Assembly (NCBI GenBank): GCA_014549065.1
Contig: JACDOX010000008.1
Location: 9,279,053 to 9,343,052 of the forward strand
Length of the DNA stretch: 64,000 nt
Direction of reading: 5' to 3'
DNA from: Cardinalis cardinalis
Lineage: Eukaryota; Chordata; Aves; Passeriformes; Cardinalidae
Both the position numbers and the translations under genes were made by a program. Positions 13,301-20,860 of the stretch are shown here, piece by piece. The notes beneath the pieces were generated by a model. It saw only the letters and a program-made list of their open reading frames with translations. It was not told where the DNA came from and did no database searches. Within the stretch, counting starts at the first letter, position 1. Each line of letters begins with the position of its first letter.

Positions 13301-16256
13301 AGTAATATGGACTTCTCCTTTCCCAGCTATAATAAAGCACACACTTCCCATTAAGTCCCATTATCTACTAAATTTGGTGTTTAAAAAGTCAACTATTTCC
13401 TCCTAAAGTCATAAAATATTTTTAGGGAAATGGTTGGGGTTTTTTAAACATTTCTGAATTTTCAGAACAAAAAAATGATCAAAATTTTCCAAAATACTGA
13501 GCTTTTGAACAAAGATACACTATGAAATGTTTAAATCAAAGGGAGAAGAACATAAAGTTTCTGCCACAGAATCCTGCAAAAATCTTACAGGTCTTATAAA
13601 TTCTGTTACTCTTGTGGATGATGTAGATTTTCTAGAATGCTAAGACAGTTCTTTTGGCATTCTTGAAATAAGTAGGGAAGTGCTTTATCCAGAAATATTT
13701 TAGTTGGGCAGTTGAAAGTGAAAGAATGTCTGTTGGAAAATATAATTCACCACACCAGTTTAAGTTTAATGGTTTATTCAATGATTTTTGGTCTTTTTGG
13801 TGGGATTTTTGGGGGGTTTTGGTGGGTGGGGTTTTTTTGTTGTTGTTTATTTGGGGTTTTTTTGGTGTTTTTTGGTTGTTGTTGTTTGTTTCTTTTTACA
13901 TGCTAAAAGCCCTGTTAAAACAGCAGATGTAAGCAGAGTATCTCTGATCATTCTTTGACATGAAGAAATTTCTCTTGCCTATACACCAGTTGCACAAATT
14001 TCAGTAATACAGACTAGGGCTTCCTTGGGCTCTTCAGTAATCTGGCTATATGCTGTGTGAAAGGCAGGAACTGTGATTTATCCAAGTATGAATTGCCCAA
14101 TGGTTATTTGGCCCTCCTGATATGGTGCTCAGCATTATCCCATCTTGAAATGGCTTGAACTGTATAAACAACATGAAATAGAAAACCAGAGGGATTAGTG
14201 TCTCCTGGGAGACTGAGAAGATCCTCTCTNAAAGTTGTGGGGCATGTGACTGGTTCTGTCTTGGTCAGAGTGTGTAACAAGAGCTTTTCCTCCCCCTGCT
14301 GTGATAATCCCAGTGTTTGGTCTGGTTTGTTCATAAGAACTGTGTGGGACTAGTGATGTTAGACACCTGTTAGATTTCTCTGGAGAAATAGGTTGGGATA
14401 GAATTTCTCTTCACCATTAGCCAGCAAAAGTGGGCATCTTCACAGAGACATTGCCTCTCCCCCATTAACATGAAAATGTTAATTTAAAGGCAGTTAAACA
14501 ATTAGAAATCAGAAGTCATAATGCCAATGTGCCACTGTCAAATTTTGCCTCCTCTGTTGTATTTCTTTTTGTCTGCATTTGCAACAATTAAACATTTCAA
14601 TAAAACTTAAAAATCATGCNACTTTAAAACCAGAATATGAGTATAATTTTCTCATTTTTGAGGTGATGACTGAAATTTTGCAGCTTATATTTTCAAGTTT
14701 TTGTCTACAATTACAGGATCTAATATATATTTCTTTTTTATATACAAATCTACTTTCATTAGAAAAGGCAGCCTCATGNATATGAAATGATGTTATATTT
14801 GTAATACGATGTAAGGATTGCTGACCCCGCTGCTGCTTTAGGGTTATCACACAGAGGGAACACAAAGAATCTTGCTGCAGTCTCATGCTTTGATGCTGGC
14901 AAGTTGTAATGGGGAGTCTCTGGGTGTGTAATGGGTCTGCCTCTACTAGTGGCTGATTTCAAATATTTTGGTCAAANGAAGGTTCTTAGCAAGTTCTTTT
15001 GTTATTGTGACCATAGGAGACACAATCTCCTATGTGGCCAAACTAAGAGGAGACCAATCCTGCTCAGGCCTTTGCAAAGCACAAAGGNCATTATTAATAA
15101 TAATGGCCTTTGCTGGCACTGGCTAACTCTGGAAACTGCACATTNCTAAAAACATGTGCACCTTGTACTGTACATTCAGGTAGTGGTGATCCTGGATATG
15201 CACTGGCATCAATGAAGTGACAGCTCTAAAGTGGAGAATCCCAGATTTAGTACAAGTTTCTCCAGGCCTGACTATTGAGCCTGTTCACACTTGACAAACA
15301 ATCATAAATTCAGCTTTTGTCAGCTTTTTTTCCCAAACTTGTGGTTGCAAAGTGCTCCTGAGGCATCTTCCTCTGCAGGTGTCCTGAAGTTAGCTGCCTC
15401 TTCCTTTTCTTCCCAGGCNCCCTTCCTCCTACAAACACCAGATCCATTGCATTTTGCACCCCATTCTAGGCCTCCTCTATGTGGGTAGCATCTGAGTGAN
15501 TCCTTATTTGAAGATTTTTAGCTAAAACATTCATAAATTTGAAATAGTTTCCTGGCATTTTTCTCTANGGCTCTGTGACCTTGGCTTCCTAAAAAGGGCT
15601 AGTTATCTTCTGGCTCAAGGGGAAAGGGTGAAGGAGGGCAAGGGAAAAGAAATTGCCATGTATTCTTCACAGTACAATGTTGCTTTTTTCCCCTAGAATT
15701 CTATTGTCAGTGGTTAAAAGAAACAGAAAGAATAAACTCTGATCAGGCTCTGTTTGCTTTCATTTTCACAGAGATTTCATTCACAATAAATACTATCAAA
15801 TTTTGCCAATAATACTTCTACAAATTGTTAGGGGGAAAAAACCCAAACCCAAAATAAAAAGCAGGAGAGATTTATACTATTTAGCTGTCCAAGAGAGAGA
15901 CTACAAGCCTTCATTTATTTTTTTTCAGAGTCCTAAATGTGACTAGGAAAGGAAATGAGAAATTAAAAGCAACTGAGAATTAAATGTGTTTCACCTCTAC
16001 TTCTTCCTCATCCAAAGTCTCTTGAGAAAATTCTGTGGCTGAGGGTTATCAATATGTTAGTGATTTCTCTTCAAGATCANTCAATATCTCTTGCATTTAT
16101 AGCTTAATAAAATAATTTTTTTCCCTATTTATTTTTTCATTTGAGGCATCTAATTTCTCTAGCATACATAATCTACTCACATTTTTCCTGTCAGGCTGTT
16201 CTTAGTTTTGTCTGTCANTTATGATCCTTACCTGTTTTCTTTACAGGCTCTGGCAT
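1..16256 (-). CDS. MYBPC3: MYBPC3, cardiac myosin-binding protein C, 5' part (coding exons 1-8; exons at 16232-16256, 7696-7962, 5614-5709, 5299-5385, 5009-5157, 3965-4082, 2573-2621, 1328-1372)
   Basis: This is a sarcomeric A-band protein that binds myosin and actin and tunes heart contraction. Eight minus-strand exons join in one open frame of 836 nt, about residues 1-279. Every exon junction has GT/AG splice sites and codon phase carries through. The order is the C0 Ig domain (about 9-97), a Pro/Ala-rich linker (98-150), the C1 Ig domain (about 150-247) and the start of the M-domain (248-279). C0 and the LAGGG phosphorylation motif are known to mark the cardiac paralogue, so MYBPC1 and MYBPC2 are excluded. 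Exon sizes of 25, 267, 149, 118 and 49 bp for exons 1, 2, 5, 6 and 7 equal those I recall for the human gene. The remaining roughly 1000 residues (rest of the M-domain, C2-C10) lie left of position 1. The start is the only ATG in frame with the conserved N-terminus MPEPVKKT. Confidence 0.96.
1328..1372 (-). CDS. MYBPC3: MYBPC3 exon 8 (M-domain phosphorylation segment)
   Basis: 45-bp exon, residues about 264-278, reading SLAGGGRRMTSAFLS after the split Thr codon from exon 7. The acceptor is CATTCAG and the donor is CTCAG|GTAGTC, so the phase out is 2. Counting from the start ATG, the first Ser is residue 265 and the Thr in RRMT is residue 274. These are the two positions reported as kinase targets in chicken cardiac MyBP-C, equivalent to mammalian Ser273 and Ser282. 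The exon runs past the RRMT motif and ends AFLS. It is the last exon I can find before the window edge. Confidence 0.9.
1373..2572 (-). other. MYBPC3 intron 7
   Basis: 1200 bp, AT-rich, with a GTGAGT donor at 2572 and a CATTCAG acceptor ending at 1373. No repeat family, RNA gene or further exon was recognised. Confidence 0.8.
2573..2621 (-). CDS. MYBPC3: MYBPC3 exon 7 (start of M-domain)
   Basis: 49-bp exon, residues 248-263 plus two bases of codon 264. It encodes EAPVSGDLDIRATFRR and then a split Thr codon. The acceptor is CATCAG and the donor is GTGAGTACG. The length equals that of the human exon. FRRT joined to the Ser in exon 8 forms the first PKA-type site (R-R-T-S), so the phosphorylation motif is split by an intron. 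Confidence 0.93.
2622..3964 (-). other. MYBPC3 intron 6
   Basis: 1343 bp, AT-rich, with a GTAAGG donor at 3964 and an acceptor ending at 2622. No recognisable elements. Confidence 0.8.
3965..4082 (-). CDS. MYBPC3: MYBPC3 exon 6 (C-terminal half of C1 Ig domain)
   Basis: 118-bp exon, residues 209-247, entered in phase 0 and left in phase 1. It encodes VYTFEMEIIEANMTFAGGYR followed by CEVSTKDKFDSSNFSLTVN. The GGYRCEV segment is the Ig F-strand Y-x-C motif, and FSLTV is the G strand that ends the C1 domain. The acceptor is TTCTAG and the donor is AATG|GTAAGG. The length equals that of the human exon. Confidence 0.96.
4083..5008 (-). other. MYBPC3 intron 5
   Basis: 926 bp. Positions about 4325-4560 are less AT-rich than the rest and contain several CpGs, but there is no splice-flanked frame and no repeat I recognise. 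Otherwise ordinary intron. Confidence 0.8.
5009..5157 (-). CDS. MYBPC3: MYBPC3 exon 5 (N-terminal half of C1 Ig domain)
   Basis: 149-bp exon, residues about 159-208. It encodes GGNITFTAKVAGESLLKKPS followed by VKWFKGKWMDLGSKVGKHLQ and LHDSYDRNTK. VKWFKGKW holds the conserved Ig C-strand tryptophan. The C1 domain is known to bind myosin S2, the regulatory light chain and actin. The acceptor is CTACCAG and the donor is AAG|GTACAA. The length equals that of the human exon. Confidence 0.96.
5158..5298 (-). other. MYBPC3 intron 4
   Basis: 141-bp intron, the shortest in this part of the gene, with donor GTGAGT and acceptor ending CTACCAG. Confidence 0.85.
5299..5385 (-). CDS. MYBPC3: MYBPC3 exon 4 (end of Pro/Ala linker, start of C1)
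   Basis: 87-bp exon, residues 130-158, encoding VSSAETHPEEPVDPIGLFVA then RPQDGEVTV. The first half is linker and the IGLFVARP segment begins the C1 Ig domain. It has a TTTCAG acceptor and a GTGAGT donor and is phase 1 at both ends. I recall the human exon as 99 bp, consistent with a linker of variable length. Confidence 0.94.
5386..5613 (-). other. MYBPC3 intron 3
   Basis: 228-bp intron with donor GTAATA and acceptor TTTCAG. No other features. Confidence 0.85.
5614..5709 (-). CDS. MYBPC3: MYBPC3 exon 3 (Pro/Ala-rich linker)
   Basis: 96-bp exon, residues 98-129. It encodes EKSETVTPAEAAPAPAASES followed by PAPPAESSQNTE. This is the flexible Pro/Ala linker between C0 and C1, which is known to influence actin interaction and to vary between species. 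The acceptor is TTCCAG and the donor is GAAG|GTAATA. It is somewhat shorter than the 114 bp I recall for the human exon. Confidence 0.93.
5710..7695 (-). other. MYBPC3 intron 2
   Basis: 1986 bp, AT-rich, with donor GTACAT at 7695. No interspersed repeat was recognised. Confidence 0.8.
7696..7962 (-). CDS. MYBPC3: MYBPC3 exon 2 (cardiac-specific C0 Ig domain)
   Basis: 267-bp exon, residues 9-97, identical in length to the human exon. It opens VSAFTKKPKTTEVTAGNTAV and continues with the core IKVKWQRAG (C-strand tryptophan), NKHSLTINNVGKEDDVTYAV and the final strand KVKFELKVKEP. This single exon carries nearly all of the C0 Ig-like domain, which only the cardiac paralogue has. C0 is known to contact actin and the myosin regulatory light chain. 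The acceptor is a T-rich tract ending TTTTTAG and the donor is CCAG|GTACAT. Confidence 0.97.
8543..8627. repeat. 44-bp tandem duplication (two copies)
   Basis: The segment starting TTTCATTCCC and running through CTATAAGG and TATAAATTGTTGTTT occurs at 8543 and again at 8587, differing at only a few positions (G/A after CCC, G/A after AAGG). It is a local, recent-looking duplication in MYBPC3 intron 1. Confidence 0.85.
8904..8950. repeat. short direct repeat, 17 bp twice
   Basis: GACTAGGTTTTAGTAAA occurs at 8904-8920 and 8934-8950, a 30-bp period. Replication slippage is the simplest explanation. Confidence 0.85.
8977..8996. repeat. (ATTT)n microsatellite
   Basis: About five consecutive ATTT units in MYBPC3 intron 1. 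Confidence 0.8.
10592..10851. other. assembly gap (260 N)
   Basis: Continuous run of N, so nothing can be said about its content. It lies inside MYBPC3 intron 1. Any long open frame across this interval is an artefact of the Ns. Confidence 0.99.
13802..13831 (+). repeat. G/T-rich tract with G-quadruplex potential
   Basis: Four G runs of 3 or more at 13802-13804, 13811-13816, 13824-13826 and 13828-13831 have loops of 6, 7 and 1 nt. They sit inside a wider G/T-only stretch of about 13780-13890. The pattern fits G3+N1-7. It is low-complexity DNA, and open frames across it are not genes. Confidence 0.7.
15012..15034. repeat. 9-bp hairpin
   Basis: CATAGGAGA (15012-15020) and its exact reverse complement TCTCCTATG (15026-15034) flank a 5-nt loop CACAA. 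Confidence 0.8.
15082..15112. repeat. 31-bp near-perfect palindrome
   Basis: The arms at 15082-15096 (CAAAGG, N, CATTATTA) and 15098-15112 (TAATAATGGCCTTTG) are exact reverse complements around a single central A. The only unknown base, N at 15088, would have to be C to complete the symmetry. It lies 48 bp after another hairpin and could be part of a decayed inverted-repeat element. Confidence 0.85.
16232..16256 (-). CDS. MYBPC3: MYBPC3 exon 1 coding part (start codon)
   Basis: 25 coding nt read M-P-E-P-V-K-K-T plus one base of the next Val codon. The donor is ACAG|GTAAGG. MPEP...KK is the conserved cardiac MyBP-C N-terminus, and 25 coding nt is the same as in human exon 1. The context GGGAAGATGC has A at -3, an adequate Kozak site. 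The 5' UTR continues to the right, but its end cannot be fixed from sequence. Confidence 0.94.
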
Positions 16257-16475
16257 CTTCCCTTGGTTTCTGGTGGAGCTCCCAGCTGGATCTAGAAAGC
16301 AGGGAGTGAGTCACACAGGAATGGGACTGCAGGGCTTTTGAGNCCCCCTAAAGCCCCACGGGGTGGAAGCCCCCATCCTGCTCCTCCCCCTTGATCCCCC
16401 CCTGTGGTCGAGCACGGCACCTTATCAGGAGCAGGGCACTTGACAGGCTACATCAGCTGGGATAAATATAGCCAA
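16257..16475 (-). promoter_or_regulatory. MYBPC3 proximal promoter and 5' UTR (muscle motif cluster)
   Basis: The 220 bp upstream of the ATG are GC-richer than their surroundings and hold several muscle-type motifs. There is an M-CAT/TEAD site CATTCCT (minus; 16317-16323), an AP-1-like TGAGTCA (16307-16313) and E-boxes CAGCTG (16283-16288 and 16454-16459). There is also a GATA site TGATAAG (minus; 16421-16427) and an AT-rich MEF2-like ATAAATATAG (16462-16471). There is no canonical TATA close to the ATG. Motif presence is seen in the sequence; promoter activity is inferred from position and the gene's cardiac role. Confidence 0.6.
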
Positions 16476-18930
16476 GTTCCAGGAGCCAGGGAGCTCAGGC
16501 CACCCAAGGCTGGCTACCACTGATCTGGTGGTATAAACCAGAGCACAATGTGATGCTGCACATGCGTGCAGAGTGGTTTCTGGCTCCAGGCATGTATTGC
16601 GTGAAGAATTCCAACACTGCCAAGTTTACAGCACGTGCAGCAAACTAGATCTGATAGTTACATCTCCTGTGTGCTGGTTCCTGCTTACTCTGAGTGTGGA
16701 CTTGCTTACATTCTTGATACTTATTTCAGTTTTTGTTTTTGTCATAACTGGATGAGAGCTGAACAGCCTCTCACAAACTGCTTTTCTTGTTTCTTTTTTT
16801 AGCTCTTCAACCGAAGATTGTATTTGTAGAACTAACTGTGAACTTTAAGGAAAGAACTTTCTTTTGCAGAGACACTTACACAATACTGACATTTGCAGTC
16901 ACAAGTAGAAAGCATGACACTACTTAAATAGTTTTAGTCCTCCCTCCCCATCCACCCACTTGATCCACAGCATACGTTTCTTGATAACTAGCAAGTTTTT
17001 TTCTTCTTCTTTTAANTATCATTTTAAAAATAGTTCCAAGGTTCTGTTTTATACCACTACAAGTTTCAATTTTGCTTAATCATATAGAAAAGATCTGGGG
17101 GAAAATCTCATTAGAAAATTATTCTTGTATGGCCGTTTCATGGTCCAATCATCACTTCTTATTTATTCACATATTTAGCAAAATTCATATACGTCAAATA
17201 TATATATATAGTAAGATTTAGCATATTCATATGCATATTATTTAGCATATTCATATATGGCAAAATAGTAGCTGTGGACAATCATTCTTTTATTATCATG
17301 ATGCTTGATCAATTTTGAGTTTTAAGCTTTACCAGAAAAACTCTGGAGGCCAAACATTAAGCATATTTTAGCCACCACTAGTATTGACAAAATAATTAAA
17401 AAAAAAAAAAGAAAAAATGTGTGGTTTTCATTTTTCTGCCCAGCTTTACTNTCCTGTAAAAACCCTCATTTTTAAATGATTTAATCTTTTGGCATGGAGT
17501 TCAGAATAGACCAGTGTGCAAGCAGCTCATCAGTCACTGTACTCTGTGTCTGTCTCTCACATCTGACTCTCTCAGTAGGCTGATAGCACAAATGTGAACA
17601 TGCAAGAATCACTGCTGATACCCCTCCTGATCCGGGGCCAAACACCTCCTCCCCTTCCCTTGAAGCAATTTTTAATGGATGAGTGAGGAAGATGAGCAGG
17701 ATGTCGCCTGTGTTTANTTTCCATTGCCTGGTTTCTAGTGGAGCACAAGTTACCATGATATGTATTTGGCTACTATCTTGTGCCTGAGATTTCACTGGGA
17801 GTCAGGAAATTTCCTTTGGCTATTTGCTTTGCCTTGAAACCTTTCAAAGGGCCTGGGTCTCACTTCTTCCCCACAATGAAACACAGCTATGAGGATTTAA
17901 TCTGATGCAAGGAAATGATCCTAATCCAATAATAACTTTGCAGATTTTGTGATCTTTAATGTTATTTAAAGTAATATTTCAAATATACAACTATGTTCAA
18001 GACTGGGAAAAATGAATGTTTTTTCTGCTATTACACATTAGGTTACCAGGTGGCAGCATTGTTGTAATAGTAAAGTTTTTTCTAGCATTTTCTATGTTAT
18101 TTAACATTAGATTACATTACATTACATTATATTATTTGACTGCTTTTAAAAATGAAACTGCTATGCAAATGAAATGTATAATTTCAATGGCGACCCTGAC
18201 CCAAAACAGAAGTGTAGTTGATTGTGATAACTACTTTGTAGTGCACTGCAACACTAGACANTTGTTTAGCAAGTGTGTGAAGTTTCATCCTGTATTCAAA
18301 TGAAACTAATGTACAAGAACAGTGAAGCAACATGTAATAAATGTCTCAGGCCTGTGCTTAAAAAGTGAGTGAGAGGGAAAATTCTTCCTTGTCAGAAGAA
18401 TTACTCTGTAATTATTGCTCTGCTTCAGACAGTGTCTTTCACCACATAATTAAAAATCAAGTTCAAAAATGACAGAAATTGGTGGCCTGCAGTGACATGT
18501 TATGCAATTTTGGATAGCTGCACCATGGCTTATANAGAGAAAACCAAGGATTTATTATTTATAGCCAAAGTTAACAGCACCTCCTTGTAAAAAGACTATA
18601 CAACTTCTTATTAAAAGGCTATGTATTTAGGTGCTTGTGACTCTCCCCTGATTTAGCAATCCAGACAGAAAGTCTATATATTACTTTTCTATTTTGGGCT
18701 TCTTTTCCTGGTAGTTTCTGTCATGCCATTTAATTTCTTGTATCTATTTCTGTTTATTTGTTTCTCTGCCTTTTGTTTTGTGTCATGAAATTANCACCTC
18801 CTCAGTGGCTCTGCAGTTTCTGAGGACAAGGCAGTAAAATNGCCTCAGTGGCTGCAGATTTACTGCTGGGAATGGTGGGGCAGCTGAGGTGGCTCNCTGA
18901 AGAGCACAGGCCCAGCAGGACTCATCCACT
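16476..18930. other. intergenic DNA upstream of MYBPC3
   Basis: Mostly AT-rich. It includes a TA-rich patch with a duplicated TTTAGCATATTCATAT (about 17216-17256), a short poly-A run (about 17399-17411) and an ATTAC pentamer run (about 18107-18133). No gene was recognised. Confidence 0.7.
18107..18133. repeat. (ATTAC)n pentanucleotide microsatellite
   Basis: Consecutive ATTAC units with one imperfect flank (ATTAG / ATTAT). Confidence 0.75.
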
Positions 18931-18938
18931 GAAGTGCT

Positions 18939-19172
18939 CATAGAATCATGGAATATCCTGAGCTGGAAGNATTCNCAAGGTTTATCAAATCCAGCTCCTG
19001 ACTTTGCACAGGACAGCCCCAGTACCCACACCAGGTCCCTGAGGGTGTTGTCCAAACANTCCTTGAACTTTGGCAGGCTCCTGCTGTGACTTTTCCTAGA
19101 AGTTCNGNTCTAGTGCCCACCCACCCTCTGGGTGAAGAATCTATTCCCAATATCCAACCTAATCCTCACTGT
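18939..19172 (-). mobile_element. CR1 LINE 3'-end fragment
   Basis: The plus strand begins CATAGAATCATGGAATATCC and continues with CR1 hallmarks: GAGCTGGAAG, CACAGGACAGCCCC, CCCTGAGGGTGTTGTCCAAA, CTTGAACTT, GGTGAAGAAT and ATATCCAACCTAATCCT. This is the reverse complement of the CR1 3' region, so the element lies on the minus strand and ends with ATTCTATG at 18939. It is 5'-truncated, as is usual for CR1, and carries several N bases. It has no coding capacity. Confidence 0.88.
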
Positions 19173-20754
19173 TTCCTTTGAGTTTTTGAATCACAGAGTG
19201 CTGGTGTGTACAGTGCAAAGCCACTTGACCTTACTGACAGAGCATGAGTTTACAGGGGTTTAGGAGATTTGGGTAATGCTTATTTGAGCTTTCCTCTGCA
19301 CAACCATTTTGTACCCCTACCCTTTGCACTCCATACTTGAGTTCTTTCTGTATNTTTGACAGCAGCTTGCTTTCATTTCAGGGATGTTCTTTTAACTGGC
19401 TTCATGTTAAACAACCTGAGTTGCTGCATATTCNAGACTATGGGGAAAAAAATGCAGTCTCCATATGCTCAGTGAGAACTTTCTACATTTCATCCTCTGA
19501 AGAAGTTTTTTTGGGTCAATGAGGTCCAGTGCAGGGGTCAGCAGAGTTTTCTATGCATTTATGTCAGGGCTAATGTGGGACTTGGACTTAATCCAGACAC
19601 CTAAAGTAAAAGCAAACAGCCTTTGTGTCCTGTGCTGCAAACATTATCTCTCTCAGGCATATCANAATAAAGGGGAGAACCAGCAGGCTTGGGGGGCAAA
19701 TAGTTGAACTTCTGAGAGGGAAGGGATCACACCAATTTGAGTGGGAGGAGGAAATGAAAATGTGTGATTGAAGGGCGTGGATGGGGGGAGAAAATTGGTT
19801 TTTCTAGGTAATATGGGAGGGATTTAAAACAGATTCTCGAAGGACAAGGATATTAGATGGGGAGCTGGAATAGAAATGGGGCAAAGGGAAGAGAACTGGT
19901 GATAAGACTGAAACTGTAAGAGGATGTGGGATGGAAAAACTATAAATGGCTGAACAAATAATTTGGAACTGAGAACCANTCACATAAAGAGAAGCTGACT
20001 GGAGGCGTTTGTGAGAAAAGTTGGCCTGAGAGGAAGCAACGAACTAGCTGGGCAAAAGTTGAAAAAGGACATTGAGAATAAAGCAGTTGGNATCTACTAA
20101 ATATGGAGGCATCTGCTGGCTGAATCTAGGTATGGAGAAAAGCTGACCAAAGAGCTGGGAATTGATAGCTCACGTTAGCAGAGAAAGGAAAGCACAGTGT
20201 AGGTGAGTGGGAAAAAGGGAAGAGGGAATATCTAGAGAAGAAGTCTAAAATTATGTTTCTGAAAGCAGACACCCAAAACTCAGAAACGCCGGTCAATCTA
20301 AAAGAACCCAAACTGTTTTGTATACGCAAATGGCCAGCTCAGCACACAAACATTCTTCACTTTGCATAAGGGAGAGGAATCGGAGCATTTTGCACAAAGG
20401 CACCAGTGGTCAAAGGGCTTCTTATACCTAAAGCACTGCTGCTCTGCTGCTGGGGAGTTAAAACAGAAGCTCAGAGGGAGCCCTTAAGGCACAGAAACTG
20501 CATTCCTTCCTACCACAAAGCCGCTTCCCCAATCCTTTGCATAACCTTGGTCTCCCCAATACCTCCTCCCACCCTTCTTTCTCCTCCTCCACGTCCTGCT
20601 AACCCTTATCTGCTCCACCACATCCTCATTCCCCTGCTGTCCATAGACTTCTCTGCTTATTCTCACGTACTGCTTTGACTCCCCAGTAGCAAAAAGTAAC
20701 ACTGAGGGGAACCAAGGTATGAAGGAGGATGTGACTGGTTGAGTGGAGAGAATG
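19173..20754. other. intergenic spacer with a strand-asymmetric block
   Basis: From about 19660 to 20260 the plus strand is strongly purine-rich (repeated GGGAGG, GAGAAAA, GGAAGAG words). From about 20500 to 20650 it turns pyrimidine-rich (CCTCCTCC, CTTTCTCC words). No splice-flanked or conserved reading frame was seen. Confidence 0.6.
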
Positions 20755-20860
20755 GAAAGAAAGCTGCCCTGAAAAACCTGGTCTAATAGGCCTGCTTTGA
20801 GTAGGGGGTTGGATGGGGTGACCTCCAAACATCCCTTCCAACCCAGGTTCCTCTGTGTGC
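20755..20860 (+). mobile_element. CR1 LINE fragment, opposite orientation
   Basis: The plus strand carries the words GCTGCCCTGAAAAACCTGGT, GGGGGTTGGATGGGGTGACC and CATCCCTTCCAACCCAGGTT. These match the sense CR1 3' region (…GGTTGGA…GACCT…CCCTTCCAACCC…). The fragment is short, diverged and lacks the terminal ATTCTATG repeat. It is inverted relative to the fragment 1.6 kb to its left. Confidence 0.8.

Larger units (their letters stand above)
7963..16231 (-). other. MYBPC3 intron 1 (8.3 kb)
   Basis: Large AT-rich intron between the 25-nt first coding exon and the C0 exon. It contains a 44-bp tandem duplication (8543-8627), a duplicated 17-mer (8904-8920 and 8934-8950), an ATTT microsatellite (about 8977-8996), the assembly gap, a G/T-rich quadruplex-capable run (13802-13831) and two neighbouring palindromes (15012-15034 and 15082-15112). 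No additional exon or RNA gene was found. Confidence 0.8.

Noticed and set aside
13712..13932. Hydrophobic-looking open frames over the G/T-rich run
   Set aside because: Low-complexity artefact of a T/G-only tract (Phe, Leu, Gly, Trp repeats); no splice or conservation support.
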